A DNA stretch of 64,000 nucleotides from Mangrovibacter yixingensis. GTDB lineage: Bacteria; Pseudomonadota; Gammaproteobacteria; Enterobacterales; Enterobacteriaceae. The stretch covers positions 18,145-82,144 of the forward strand of contig NZ_JAIVKM010000012.1 of the NCBI RefSeq assembly GCF_020523985.1, given 5' to 3'. The notes under the pieces are model-generated. The model was not told where the DNA came from, did not search any database, and worked only from the letters and a program-made list of their open reading frames with translations. This document shows positions 1 to 8,741 of the stretch, one piece after another; position 1 is the first letter of the stretch, and every line of letters starts with the position of its first letter. The position numbers and the translations under genes are program-made.

Positions 1-129
1 AAGCCACGTACTTATACCACTGAGGTACTTTATTATAATGAGAAGAGAGGAAGACTACTCAACGTAAAAAATATAATAATTAATACTCCCGGCTCAGCAG
101 CCGTAAAAATTGACTTCTGGTAAAATCAT

Positions 130-1377
130 TCAGATGACATGTTTTTCACGCAATAAATTAATTTCGGGCGCACTATAACCCAGGTCATGTAATACCGCTG
201 CAGTATGTTCCCCCCGCAATGGAGAAGAAGTAATATCAACTGGGCTGTCGGACATTTTTATAGGCATGCCCACAGTTTTATACTTACCACGTACAGGATG
301 ATTGACTTCAACAATACTTCCACTGGCTTGTAAATCGTAATCTTCTGCTATCTCTTTCATTGAAAGAACTGGCCCACAAGGCACATTATAATGTTTTAAT
401 ATTTCCACCACATCATATTTAGAGTGCTTTGTTGTCCATTGCTCAATACGCTGAAAAATAGACTGCAACTGTGGCAACCTTGCCTGAGGCGTATTCATTG
501 CTTCATCATCAGCCCAACTTTCCTCACCAATCACTTTACACACCGCAGGCCATACTGCGGCCTGAAGAATAAAGTAAATATAGGCATTCTGATCAGTTTC
601 CCAGCCTTTACATTTCAGCACCGCACCAGGCTGCCCACCACCAGAAGCATTACCCGCGCGCGGCACGGCAACACCAAAAGGTTTGTGCGTATATTGCGGG
701 TATTCTTCAAGTACACCAGTACGTTCCAGCCGTTGCTGGTCACGTAATTTTACCCGGCAAAGATTAAGCACTGCATCCTGCATAGCAACAGAAACTTTCT
801 GGCCGCGCCCACTGGTCACACGCTGGAATAGTGCAGAAACAATCCCCAGAGCCAGATGTAAACCTGAACCAGAATCCCCGATTTGCGCACTGGTAACTAC
901 CGGTACACCGTCATCAAACCCGGTTGTTGAAGCCGCACCCCCAGCACACTGTGCGACATTTTCATAAGACTTACACTCTTCATAACGGCCAGCACCAAAC
1001 CCTTTTACCGATGCCAGTATCATTCTGGGGTTTACCGAATGAATATGCTCCCAGGTCATTCCCATTCTGTCCAGTGCACCTGGTGCAAAGTTCTCAACTA
1101 ATACATCGCTAGTGGCGATAAGACTGTCTAATATTTCTTTCCCTTCCGGAGATTTTGTATTTAATGTAATTGCGCGTTTATTGTGATTCAGCATAGTAAA
1201 ATAAAGGCTGTCCACATCGGGGATATCCCGCAACTGTTTACGTGTTGCGTCTCCTTCATCAACACGTTCGACTTTAATAACATCTGCCCCCATCCATGCC
1301 AGTAATTGGGTACAACTCGGTCCGGACTGCACATGTGTAAAATCAATAATTTTAATTCCGTCCAATGCCTTTTTCAT
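130..1377 (-). CDS. CoA-transferase family III, second Frc-like paralogue
   Basis: Probable formyl-CoA:oxalate or acyl-CoA:oxalate CoA-transferase (CaiB/BaiF, class III), moving CoA between formyl-CoA and oxalate in the cytoplasm. It is strongly related to the frc gene upstream in the same operon, sharing the N-terminal [13 protein letters not shown] block, the [14 protein letters not shown] segment and a GGGQPG glycine loop. An Asp at residue 168 in the IGDSGSG motif lines up with the catalytic Asp169 of Oxalobacter Frc. I chose the ATG at 1377 (415 aa) because an AAAGGA ribosome site lies about 8 nt ahead of it and the product then begins like Frc; an ATG at 1386 would leave no spacer. It is the last gene of the oxalate operon, 98 bp after the PAS gene. 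It may prefer another donor, as YfdE uses acetyl-CoA; the donor cannot be read from sequence. Confidence 0.85.
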   Translation of the reverse strand: MKKALDGIKIIDFTHVQSGPSCTQLLAWMGADVIKVERVDEGDATRKQLRDIPDVDSLYFTMLNHNKRAITLNTKSPEGKEILDSLIATSDVLVENFAPGALDRMGMTWEHIHSVNPRMILASVKGFGAGRYEECKSYENVAQCAGGAASTTGFDDGVPVVTSAQIGDSGSGLHLALGIVSALFQRVTSGRGQKVSVAMQDAVLNLCRVKLRDQQRLERTGVLEEYPQYTHKPFGVAVPRAGNASGGGQPGAVLKCKGWETDQNAYIYFILQAAVWPAVCKVIGEESWADDEAMNTPQARLPQLQSIFQRIEQWTTKHSKYDVVEILKHYNVPCGPVLSMKEIAEDYDLQASGSIVEVNHPVRGKYKTVGMPIKMSDSPVDITSSPLRGEHTAAVLHDLGYSAPEINLLREKHVI

Positions 1378-1475
1378 CACAGCCATCCTTTTCTTTATTC
1401 ATCAATAATGAATTTGTTGAAATAACTGCACTGAAGTATTCAGCCGGGGTTTTCACCCATCAATATTATTCCGGG

Positions 1476-1895
1476 TTATTCCCCATTCCCGAGTTCAGCA
1501 AGCCGTTTGCGTAAAGCGCGTTCTTCCTGGAAACGCTGCGTTTCATCACGAATAATGGCGATTATCGACTCAGGCTTGCCCGCTTCCCCCAAAACTAATG
1601 CAATTGAGAAAGCAATAGAAATAGAGCTGCCATCACGTTTCATCGCAGGTACATGTAACAGTGATGTACCGTAGCGGTTCTTTCCCGTATTCATCGTCTG
1701 CTCAAAGCCCGCGGCATGACGCATGCGGTATTTCTCAGGAATGATGATGTCAAGTGAGGCACCTAAGGCCTCACTCTGTGCATAACCAAACATTGCTTCA
1801 GCGGCACAATTCCAGGTGGTGATGATGCCGTTCGCATCAGCAATAACAACGGCATCACCAATCACAGACAGGAAGTGTTGCAAAGAGAGTGCCAT
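1476..1895 (-). CDS. Stand-alone PAS-domain protein in the oxalate operon
   Basis: A 139-residue protein that is essentially one PAS domain (about residues 3-120), opening with GDAVVIADANGIITTWN and followed by a typical FGYAQSEALGASL segment and an IIRDETQRFQEERALR helix, which resembles the signalling helix that normally leads into a kinase or cyclase domain. No output domain follows. It starts 5 bp after the frc stop codon, so it is almost certainly co-transcribed and probably translationally coupled. PAS domains bind small ligands, haem or flavin, or mediate dimerisation; which applies here is not visible. I infer a sensory or scaffolding role for oxalate metabolism, but no function is established by the sequence. 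Confidence 0.8.
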   Translation of the reverse strand: MALSLQHFLSVIGDAVVIADANGIITTWNCAAEAMFGYAQSEALGASLDIIIPEKYRMRHAAGFEQTMNTGKNRYGTSLLHVPAMKRDGSSISIAFSIALVLGEAGKPESIIAIIRDETQRFQEERALRKRLAELGNGE

Positions 1896-1900
1896 AGCAA

Positions 1901-3178
1901 TCAGACTGCCTTCGCAGCGTGGATAGCGGCGATTTGTTGCGTTGAATAACCGAGTTCTTTCAGAACTTCATCGGTATGTTCCCCCAGTAACGGAGAAGCC
2001 GTGATGGTCGGTTTCAGGTCAGAGAACTTGATAGGGCAACCCACTGTCCAGTAGCTTCCGCGCACTTTATGCGGCACTTCAACAATCGAGCCACTCTTCA
2101 GCAGTGATTCATCGTGCAGCAATTCTTTCATAGACATTACTGGTGCACAGGGGATGCCGAACTTACCGAAGTATTCTACCGCGGCATATTTGTCTTTATC
2201 TGTAGCCAGAATGTAGCTTTCAATAGCACCGAAAATATCCATGATATGTGGCTGGCGCGCTTTCGGCGTGGTATAGGCCGGGTTCTCTTTCCATTCTGGG
2301 CGTTCAATGGCTTCGCAAATGGGTGTCCAGACCAAATCTTGTATGGTGAAATAGATGTAGGCATTTGGGTCGGTTTCCCATCCTTTACACTTCAGGATCC
2401 AGCCAGGCTGGCCACCACCACCGGCATTCCCGCCGCGCGGCACGACATCGGTGAAAGGTTCGTGAGGGTATTGCGGGTATTCTTCCAGGTAACCGACTCT
2501 GTCAAGGCGCAACTGGTCACGCATTTTCACACGGCACAAGTTAAGTACGGCATCCTGCATGGCGCAGGCCACTTTTTGCCCGCGCCCGGTTTTCTGGCGG
2601 CCAATGTAAGCGGTAAGAATACCGATGGCTAAATGCATCCCAGTATTGCTGTCGCCAAGAGCTGCGGCAGAAATTGTCGGGCCGGCATTCTCCCCTTTCC
2701 ACCAGCCGGTTGTTGAAGCCGCCCCACCTGCACACTGGGCTACGTTCTCATAGGCCCGCAAATGTTCATAATGGTGACCTTCGCTAAAGCCTTTTACTGA
2801 TGCCAGAATCATGCGGGGGTTCAGTTCCTGAATATATTCCCAGGTGAACCCCATACGGTCCAGAGCACCCGGACCAAAGTTTTCCACCATGACATCGCAT
2901 TCTTTAATCAGCTTAACCAGCACTTCTTTACCCTCTTCTGTTTTTGTATTCAGAGTCAAAGAACGTTTATTGCTGTTAAGCATGGTGAAATACAGTGCAT
3001 CTGCATCGGGAATATCACGTAATTGATTACGGGTAATATCACCAGAGCCAGGGCGTTCAATTTTGATAACGTCAGCACCAAACCAGGCCAACATTTGCGT
3101 ACAGGCAGGGCCTGCCTGAACATGGGTGAAATCGATGATCCGAACGCCGGCCAAAGGCAGATTGTTGTTACTGTTCAT
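1901..3178 (-). CDS. frc: Formyl-CoA:oxalate CoA-transferase
   Basis: Transfers CoA from formyl-CoA to oxalate, giving oxalyl-CoA and formate; this activates oxalate for the decarboxylase encoded next door. The 425-residue product is very close to Oxalobacter formigenes Frc from memory ([68 protein letters not shown]). Asp176 in the GDSNTG motif corresponds to the catalytic Asp, and the glycine loop that protects intermediates is present. The start at 3178 has a GGAGAT ribosome site. It lies 57 bp downstream of oxc and just before the PAS gene, inside a five-gene minus-strand operon. Confidence 0.95.
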   Translation of the reverse strand: MNSNNNLPLAGVRIIDFTHVQAGPACTQMLAWFGADVIKIERPGSGDITRNQLRDIPDADALYFTMLNSNKRSLTLNTKTEEGKEVLVKLIKECDVMVENFGPGALDRMGFTWEYIQELNPRMILASVKGFSEGHHYEHLRAYENVAQCAGGAASTTGWWKGENAGPTISAAALGDSNTGMHLAIGILTAYIGRQKTGRGQKVACAMQDAVLNLCRVKMRDQLRLDRVGYLEEYPQYPHEPFTDVVPRGGNAGGGGQPGWILKCKGWETDPNAYIYFTIQDLVWTPICEAIERPEWKENPAYTTPKARQPHIMDIFGAIESYILATDKDKYAAVEYFGKFGIPCAPVMSMKELLHDESLLKSGSIVEVPHKVRGSYWTVGCPIKFSDLKPTITASPLLGEHTDEVLKELGYSTQQIAAIHAAKAV

Positions 3179-3235
3179 AATTTAATCTCCATCATATATT
3201 TTTTAACAGCCACACATCACTATGGTGAAAATGGC

Positions 3236-4981
3236 TTACTTCTTAACGGCTTTAGCCGGATTCAGATTGGTAATACGCCCACTCTCTGTCCCAACAGTTT
3301 CATCAATGGCGACATTAATTAATGTGGGTTTTCCTGAAGCCAGGGCCTCATTCATTGCCTGCTGCAATTCGCCAGTTGTGGTGACTTGCACACCAACGCC
3401 ACCGAAGGCCTGCATCATCATTTCGTAGCGGGCATTTTTCACGAACACAGTGGGTGCAGTGTCCGTGCCACCAGAGGCATTCTTGTCTGTGCCCTTATAA
3501 ATACCGTTGTTGTTGAAGACCACCACGCACACTGGCAGTTGGTAGCGGCAAATGGTTTCAACTTCCATCCCACTGAAACCGAAGGCAGAATCCCCTTCGA
3601 TGGCAATGACCCGATTACCGGTTACCACGGCACCAGCAACGGCGAAGCCCATACCAATGCCCATCACACCCCACGTCCCTACATCCAGGCGTTTACGTGG
3701 CAGGTACATATCCACAATGCTGCGGGCAAAATCGAGGGTGTTGGCACCTTCACTAACGACAATGGCTTCCGGGTTATCCCGGACAATTTCTTTAACCACG
3801 CTGAGTGCGCTGTGGAAATTCATTGGCGATGGGCGTTCAGCCAGCTTGTCAGCCATTTTTCCAAGGTTTTTGGCTTTGCGTTCTGCAATGGGGCCAGTCC
3901 ATTCCTGTGATGGCTTCGCCCAGTCATTGCCAATACGGGCCAACAGAGCGCGCACACAGGAACCCACATCACCAATCAGCGGTGCATCAATGGCGACGTT
4001 GCTGTCAATTTCCCCCGGGCAAATATCTATCTGGATAAATTTCTTCGGCCCGTTTGCCTGGCCCCAGGTTTTGCCTTTACCGTGGGAAAGCAGCCAGTTC
4101 AGACGCGCGCCAACCAACACCACAACATCCGCTTCCTGTAAAACATAGGAGCGTGTAGCAGCAGCAGAGAGTTCATGGGTATCCGGGAGCAGCCCCTTCG
4201 CCATGGACATTGGCAAATAGGGGATCCCTGTTTTTTCGACTAACTCGCGAATTTCCTGGTCTGCACGTGAATAAGCGGCCCCCTTACCCAGCAGGATAAG
4301 TGGCTTTTTGGCGCCTTTGAGTAACGTAATTGCACGCTCCACTGCTTCTTCAGCCGGGCGCTGAGATGGCGCAGCATCAACCACTTTAATTAAGGACTTA
4401 TTCCCTTCTTCTTCAGGCATGGTTTGCGAGAACAGTTTCGCAGGCAAATCCAAATAGACCCCACCAGGGCGGCCAGAGACTGCGGCACGAATCGCCCGTG
4501 CGATCCCGATACCAATATCCTGAGCACGCAGTACACGAAATGCGGCTTTACACATTGGCCGGGCAATCGCCAACTGGTCCATTTCTTCATAATCGCCCTG
4601 TTGCAGGTCAACAATTTCACGTTCACTGGAACCACTTATCAGAATCATTGGGAAGCAGTTGGTAGTGGCGTTAGCTAACGCAGTCAGGCCATTGAGGAAG
4701 CCCGGCGCGGAAACTGTCATACACACACCCGGTTTCCCTGTCAGAAAACCAGCGGCTGCAGCGGCATTACCGGCGTTTTGCTCATGACGGAAAGAAATGA
4801 CACGCATGCCTTCTGCTTGTGCCATGCGCAAAAGATCAGTAATCGGAATCCCGGGTAAACCAAATAATGTATCAATACCATTCAATTTAAGTGCATCAAG
4901 GAAGAGATGAAATCCATCCGTTAATACCGGCTGTTTTGTTTCAGAATCGACTTCTTTTTCAAGCTCAATAATGCTACACAT
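3236..4981 (-). CDS. oxc: Oxalyl-CoA decarboxylase
   Basis: Thiamine-diphosphate enzyme converting oxalyl-CoA to formyl-CoA and CO2; formyl-CoA feeds back to Frc, so the two run as a cycle, and the reaction consumes a proton. The 581-residue protein has the three-domain pyruvate-oxidase fold: N-terminal PYR domain with the cofactor-activating Glu67 in FRHEQNAG, a central domain, and a C-terminal PP domain with the ThDP/Mg motif GDS at 463-465 ending in NNNG near 490. Length fits the family (about 560-570). A good ribosome site (AGAGAGG) precedes the ATG. It is second in the operon, 39 bp after the antiporter gene. Low-pH or oxalate induction is likely from known systems but is not shown by the sequence. 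Confidence 0.95.
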   Translation of the reverse strand: MCSIIELEKEVDSETKQPVLTDGFHLFLDALKLNGIDTLFGLPGIPITDLLRMAQAEGMRVISFRHEQNAGNAAAAAGFLTGKPGVCMTVSAPGFLNGLTALANATTNCFPMILISGSSEREIVDLQQGDYEEMDQLAIARPMCKAAFRVLRAQDIGIGIARAIRAAVSGRPGGVYLDLPAKLFSQTMPEEEGNKSLIKVVDAAPSQRPAEEAVERAITLLKGAKKPLILLGKGAAYSRADQEIRELVEKTGIPYLPMSMAKGLLPDTHELSAAATRSYVLQEADVVVLVGARLNWLLSHGKGKTWGQANGPKKFIQIDICPGEIDSNVAIDAPLIGDVGSCVRALLARIGNDWAKPSQEWTGPIAERKAKNLGKMADKLAERPSPMNFHSALSVVKEIVRDNPEAIVVSEGANTLDFARSIVDMYLPRKRLDVGTWGVMGIGMGFAVAGAVVTGNRVIAIEGDSAFGFSGMEVETICRYQLPVCVVVFNNNGIYKGTDKNASGGTDTAPTVFVKNARYEMMMQAFGGVGVQVTTTGELQQAMNEALASGKPTLINVAIDETVGTESGRITNLNPAKAVKK

Positions 4982-5020
4982 ATAAACCTCTCTTCTTTTT
5001 ATCTATCTCGATAAAGTTAA

Positions 5021-6337
5021 TTAATGCTTCAAAGGGTCATTAATAAATAATTCGGGTGTATCCTTCCAGACTGGTGGATTTTTCCATAAAGGAATTAAAA
5101 TCACACCAGAAAGCACAGCCATTACAGAGGAGACAGTAATTGTGAATGAGTGACCATAGGTGGATATTAAATAAGCCGACAACACCCCACCATAAATACC
5201 GCCCATTCCTTTAGCTGTTGCATAAAGCATCCCGTAATTTGCACCAGAAGCTACCTCGCCATAGTAATACCCAACAATTGACGCAAATAACGAGTACAAC
5301 GCTCCCCAGAAGAAGATGGATACAATACAGCTAACGATATAACCAGTCGCACCACCTGACTCAGCAAAATACAATGCCACCAGAGAAAACACCCCGCACA
5401 ATATATAAAATACGGACATTGTTTTATCGACACCGATAATATCTGCTATCCATCCCCCCACAACGCGGCTGAGCCCACTGGTAATAGCTATACCAATTGT
5501 CACCACGGTGCCGGCGGTCAAGCTAAAGTGGTATGCTGCAGCAAATTTAATACTGTTGGAGATAAACGTCAGCCCGGATGCAGAGACGAGAACAAATGAG
5601 GCAATCAGCATCCAGAACTGCCAGGTATGCATGGCTTCACCCATAGTAAATTGCTTCTCACACGGGCGTTTTCTAATTTTCTTATTGGCAGATATGGCGG
5701 CTGAAAACTGAGACCAACCTTTTGGCGGGTCCTTCATGAACAACCCGGTGATAATAATCACCCCACCAATGATAGCCGCCATCATATAGATAACATTAAA
5801 AAATACACTGTCTGGCGCGCTGTCCGGGATAGCCCGGATGGGGAAAATGAATGGAATCGCCCCCCAGGAAAACGCAGCGGAAATGATACCTATGGTGATA
5901 TTTCTGTGGTCAGGGAACCACTTATTGCAGGTGGTTACCGCTGCGTTATAGACAAAACCGCAGAAGAAACACCCAATACACCAGAATACAAAAATCGCGG
6001 TATACGAGAGCGACTGGCCAAAGGCACATGCCAGAATCCCCAAACCGGAGATAACCCCGGCAACAACTGATACCACCTTGGGACCAAACTTATCTCTTAA
6101 GATACCACCGGGTAATGTTCCAAATGCCTGGAATATAACAAAGGCACTAAACATTAATGAAAGTTTGGTTGGTTCCCAGCCATAAATTTTTGCAAAATGC
6201 GGTGCAATAACTGACCAGGCATATTCATAAGGACTAATTACAGACATCGCGAGAAAAGCCAGAACAAATAGCCACCATCGGCTAAAGCCCAGAATTTCTT
6301 TATCTGTGCGATCCTGTTGTCTTACCATATCGCTCAT
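5021..6337 (-). CDS. MFS antiporter, oxalate/formate (OxlT) type
   Basis: A 438-residue major facilitator protein with about 12 hydrophobic segments, first gene of the oxalate operon, preceded by an AGGAGAG ribosome site. It has the features of the oxalate:formate antiporter family, including YEYAWSVIAP in the first membrane segment, GGILRDKFGPK after helix 2-3 and a DPPKGW segment before the central loop. In the inner membrane it is expected to import oxalate and export formate, which together with proton-consuming decarboxylation can generate a proton-motive force. The substrate assignment is inferred from family resemblance and from co-location with oxc and frc; oxalate uptake with a different counter-ion remains possible. 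Confidence 0.85.
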   Translation of the reverse strand: MSDMVRQQDRTDKEILGFSRWWLFVLAFLAMSVISPYEYAWSVIAPHFAKIYGWEPTKLSLMFSAFVIFQAFGTLPGGILRDKFGPKVVSVVAGVISGLGILACAFGQSLSYTAIFVFWCIGCFFCGFVYNAAVTTCNKWFPDHRNITIGIISAAFSWGAIPFIFPIRAIPDSAPDSVFFNVIYMMAAIIGGVIIITGLFMKDPPKGWSQFSAAISANKKIRKRPCEKQFTMGEAMHTWQFWMLIASFVLVSASGLTFISNSIKFAAAYHFSLTAGTVVTIGIAITSGLSRVVGGWIADIIGVDKTMSVFYILCGVFSLVALYFAESGGATGYIVSCIVSIFFWGALYSLFASIVGYYYGEVASGANYGMLYATAKGMGGIYGGVLSAYLISTYGHSFTITVSSVMAVLSGVILIPLWKNPPVWKDTPELFINDPLKH

Positions 6338-6577
6338 TTTAAATCTCTCCTGTTTAAGGAATTATCAGAAATCGATGTTCTACTCGGTGTATTTAAAAAC
6401 GTATAAATTTGTCTTTTCGCACCTTTGGCTAATGCTTCCAGAGCAATCAGCATTTATTTTCTAAACCAGATCGAAATAAATATTTTCTGGTATTGTGACA
6501 ATTGCCACTTTCATTTTTATTTGTAGGGTACAGAGGCGGGCTGATAACCCATCACACAGGATTTTGGAGTAAATCCA

Positions 6578-6607
6578 GTGTTACGAATTCGTTTTATTAC
6601 GTAACAC
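6578..6607. promoter_or_regulatory. Inverted repeat, candidate LysR operator
   Basis: Arms GTGTTACG (6578-6585) and CGTAACAC (6600-6607) are perfect inverted copies separated by 14 bp, about 160 bp before the regulator gene. The size and dyad character fit a transcription factor site. LysR proteins usually bind T-N11-A dyads close to the promoters they control, so assignment to this LysR protein is inference. Confidence 0.4.
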
Positions 6608-6654
6608 AACTAAATATGCCCACTCTTTTTGAGAGCTTCCTCAATGATTTTTTA

Positions 6655-6680
6655 AAGTTAGCAAATTAAGTTAGTAAATG
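6655..6680. repeat. Two 13-bp tandem repeats
   Basis: AAGTTAGCAAATT at 6655-6667 is followed directly by AAGTTAGTAAATG at 6668-6680 (two mismatches). They sit about 90 bp upstream of the LysR start and may be part of its promoter or an accessory operator. Confidence 0.4.
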
Positions 6681-6768
6681 TTTTTTCACTCCGCCTTCGA
6701 ACCTAATTAAGACCCAGGTGAATGAATGTGGGAAACGTTTTTTATTTATCAGTTGATGATCAAAACTC

Positions 6769-7683
6769 ATGAATCTTTCAAATATATCATTACGCCAGTT
6801 ACGTATCTTTCTGGCAGTCGCAGAACATCAGGGGTTCAGCCGGGCAGGTAACATGGTTGGGCTAACGCAATCAGCAATGAGCCACAGCATCAGAGATTTG
6901 GAAAATGAGCTTGGGATCAAATTATTTGATCGCACAACACGCGAGGTTTTTCTTACTCAGGAGGGGCAATATCTGTCTGGGGAATTACGCCGGTTAATGG
7001 GGGAACTGGAGGCCACATTCAATAATGCATGGAGCCGGGGGGAACAGCACAGTGGGCTGGTACATGTCGCAACCAGTCCAACTATCTCTGCCGGGATCAT
7101 GCCGCACTGTATTAAAAAGCTGATCAATAAATACCCGCAGATCAACGTGATGATCCATGACCAGGTCCAAAAGCAGACCATTCAGAAAGTGGTAAATGGT
7201 GAAGTGGATTTTGGCGTGATTGTCGAGCCGTCAACGCCTTCAGATTTGCACACCGAGACTTTCATGGAAGAACCGTTCTGTCTGATCCTCCCACCAACAC
7301 ATAAGCTCGCCCGCCAAAAAAAAGTGGAATGGGGCCGTTTAAAAAACCAGGATCTGGTATTGCTGGATGACTCTTCTGGTAGCCGTTCGTTAATTGATAA
7401 CGCCTTAATTCGCAATGGCGTTACTCCCCATGTCGTTCAGGAACTGGGGCATGTGGCAACGATATTCCGTATCCTTGAGTCCGGTATTGGTGTATCGATT
7501 ATTCCACAGATAGCCTCATCTGCCGTTGAAAAACTGGGGTTGGTGTGCCGCCCGCTGTATCCAATAGAAAACCGGAAGTTGCAATTAGCCCGCCGCCATA
7601 ATCGCTCACTCTCACCCGCTGCTTCTGTAGTGTGGAACATGATACAAAATGATTTAACCCTGAGCCTGCCCGTAAGGCCATAG
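6769..7683 (+). CDS. LysR-family transcriptional regulator of the oxalate locus
   Basis: A 304-residue LysR-type regulator. Residues about 5-65 form the winged helix-turn-helix (ISLRQLRIFLAVAEHQGFSRAG, then TQSAMSHSIRDLENELGIKLFDRTTR), followed by a linker helix and a periplasmic-binding-protein-like effector domain (about 90-300). It is transcribed away from the oxalate operon and shares its intergenic region, the usual arrangement for a LysR activator of adjacent genes. The co-inducer is likely to be oxalate or a pathway intermediate, but this is inference. No clear ribosome site precedes the ATG, so expression may be weak. Confidence 0.9.
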   Translation: MNLSNISLRQLRIFLAVAEHQGFSRAGNMVGLTQSAMSHSIRDLENELGIKLFDRTTREVFLTQEGQYLSGELRRLMGELEATFNNAWSRGEQHSGLVHVATSPTISAGIMPHCIKKLINKYPQINVMIHDQVQKQTIQKVVNGEVDFGVIVEPSTPSDLHTETFMEEPFCLILPPTHKLARQKKVEWGRLKNQDLVLLDDSSGSRSLIDNALIRNGVTPHVVQELGHVATIFRILESGIGVSIIPQIASSAVEKLGLVCRPLYPIENRKLQLARRHNRSLSPAASVVWNMIQNDLTLSLPVRP

Positions 7684-7750
7684 TGGCCCGGCGCAGAGCC
7701 CTGCATACAACACACTACCGGAGGTTTTCCTCTTTAACGACAGTGAACAC

Positions 7751-7822
7751 AGATAAGCAGATAAGCAGATAAGCAGATAAGCAGATAAGCAGATAAGCAG
7801 ATAAGCAGATAAGCAGATAAGC
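7751..7822 (+). repeat. Nine perfect copies of an octamer
   Basis: AGATAAGC is repeated nine times without error (72 bp), between the converging ends of the LysR gene and ssb. Such arrays expand and contract by slippage. It lies outside any credible coding region and just beyond the ssb terminator on the minus strand. Confidence 0.95.
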
Positions 7823-7852
7823 AGCAGAGAAATATAAATGATGAACCGCAAC

Positions 7853-7881
7853 AAAAAAGCCGCAATGTTAACCATTGCGGC
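7853..7881 (-). terminator. Rho-independent terminator of ssb
   Basis: Read on the minus strand, a 9-bp perfect stem (GCCGCAATG with its complement, loop of 5) is followed at once by six T residues. It lies 50 bp past the ssb stop. Confidence 0.9.
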
Positions 7882-7933
7882 CTTGGCGAAACGCTGCGTC
7901 CCGGAATAAATACGCTTAATTTAAAATGCGCAC

Positions 7934-8482
7934 TTAGAACGGAATATCGTCGTCGAAATCCATTGGCGGTTCGTTAGACGGTGCGGGTGCACTCGGTGCC
8001 TGTTGTGGGCGAGACTGCGCGCCACCACTGAATGCAGCATTATTGCCTTGCGGCTGCTGCGGCTGACCCCAGCCACTCTGCCCGCCCTGGTTACCCTGGT
8101 TGCCACCCATTGGTGCGCCACCCTGGCCACCCTGACGACCACCCAGCATTTGCATGGTGCCGCCAACGTTAACCACGATTTCAGTGGTGTAACGTTCCTG
8201 GCCACTCTGATCCTGCCATTTACGGGTGCGCAACTGGCCTTCAATATAAACCTGTGAACCTTTACGCAGATATTCACCTGCGACCTCAGCCAGCTTGCCA
8301 AACAACACAACACGGTGCCATTCAGTCTGCTCTTTCATTTCACCGGTCTGCTTGTCACGCCAGGATTCGGAAGTAGCCAGCGTAATGTTGGCTACTGCAC
8401 CACCATTCGGCATATAGCGTACTTCCGGGTCCTGGCCCAGGTTACCGACGAGAATCACCTTGTTTACGCCTCTGCTGGCCAT
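7934..8482 (-). CDS. ssb: Single-stranded DNA-binding protein
   Basis: Binds and protects single-stranded DNA in replication, recombination and repair, as a tetramer, and recruits partner proteins. The 182-residue product opens with [22 protein letters not shown] and has an OB-fold domain (about 1-113), then a flexible Gly/Gln/Pro/Asn-rich linker ([13 protein letters not shown] and similar), and ends in the acidic tip DFDDDIPF, the conserved interaction motif. An AGGAGAG ribosome site precedes the ATG. It diverges from uvrA, with the LexA box between them, as in E. coli. Confidence 0.98.
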   Translation of the reverse strand: MASRGVNKVILVGNLGQDPEVRYMPNGGAVANITLATSESWRDKQTGEMKEQTEWHRVVLFGKLAEVAGEYLRKGSQVYIEGQLRTRKWQDQSGQERYTTEIVVNVGGTMQMLGGRQGGQGGAPMGGNQGNQGGQSGWGQPQQPQGNNAAFSGGAQSRPQQAPSAPAPSNEPPMDFDDDIPF

Positions 8483-8610
8483 GATAGTCTCTCCTGAAAA
8501 ACGGTTAGCGATAGTTTAAACGCGGCATTCTAACACGCCAGTTAAGCAGATTATAGTTGCGATAATGCTTCCAGGGTATCGTTGTACGTTACATGCTTTA
8601 CAGAGAAACA

Positions 8611-8626
8611 CTGGATATTCATTCAG
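8611..8626. promoter_or_regulatory. LexA (SOS) box between ssb and uvrA
   Basis: CTGGATATTCATTCAG matches the E. coli uvrA LexA box, CTGTATATTCATTCAG as I recall it, with a single change in the left half-site (CTGT to CTGG). Position 116 bp before uvrA fits control of uvrA and possibly of an ssb promoter. Confidence 0.75.
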
Positions 8627-8741
8627 GTTTTATTGTGTCATAATTAGCCGTTTCAGGTCGCCGGCTTTTCGTCTTGCTGGTTTTTAGTTGTAAAAACAAG
8701 GGCGAGAACCGGGATGACTGCATTTACTCCGGGGAAGGTGA

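Larger units (their letters stand above)
6338..6768. promoter_or_regulatory. Divergent control region of the oxalate operon and its LysR gene
   Basis: This 431-bp gene-free stretch separates the outward-facing oxalate operon and the LysR gene, so it must hold both promoters. It is AT-rich. Two structures stand out: an 8-bp perfect inverted repeat with a 14-bp spacer at 6578-6607 and a pair of 13-bp tandem repeats at 6655-6680. I see no convincing open reading frame. Exact promoter hexamers could not be assigned with confidence. Confidence 0.6.

Noticed and set aside
1..129. Terminator of the oxalate operon
   Set aside because: Only a 5-bp CGGCT/AGCCG stem without T run is visible past the last gene; too weak to call.
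7751..7822. Octamer array considered as CRISPR
   Set aside because: No spacers, unit is 8 bp, no cas genes in the window.
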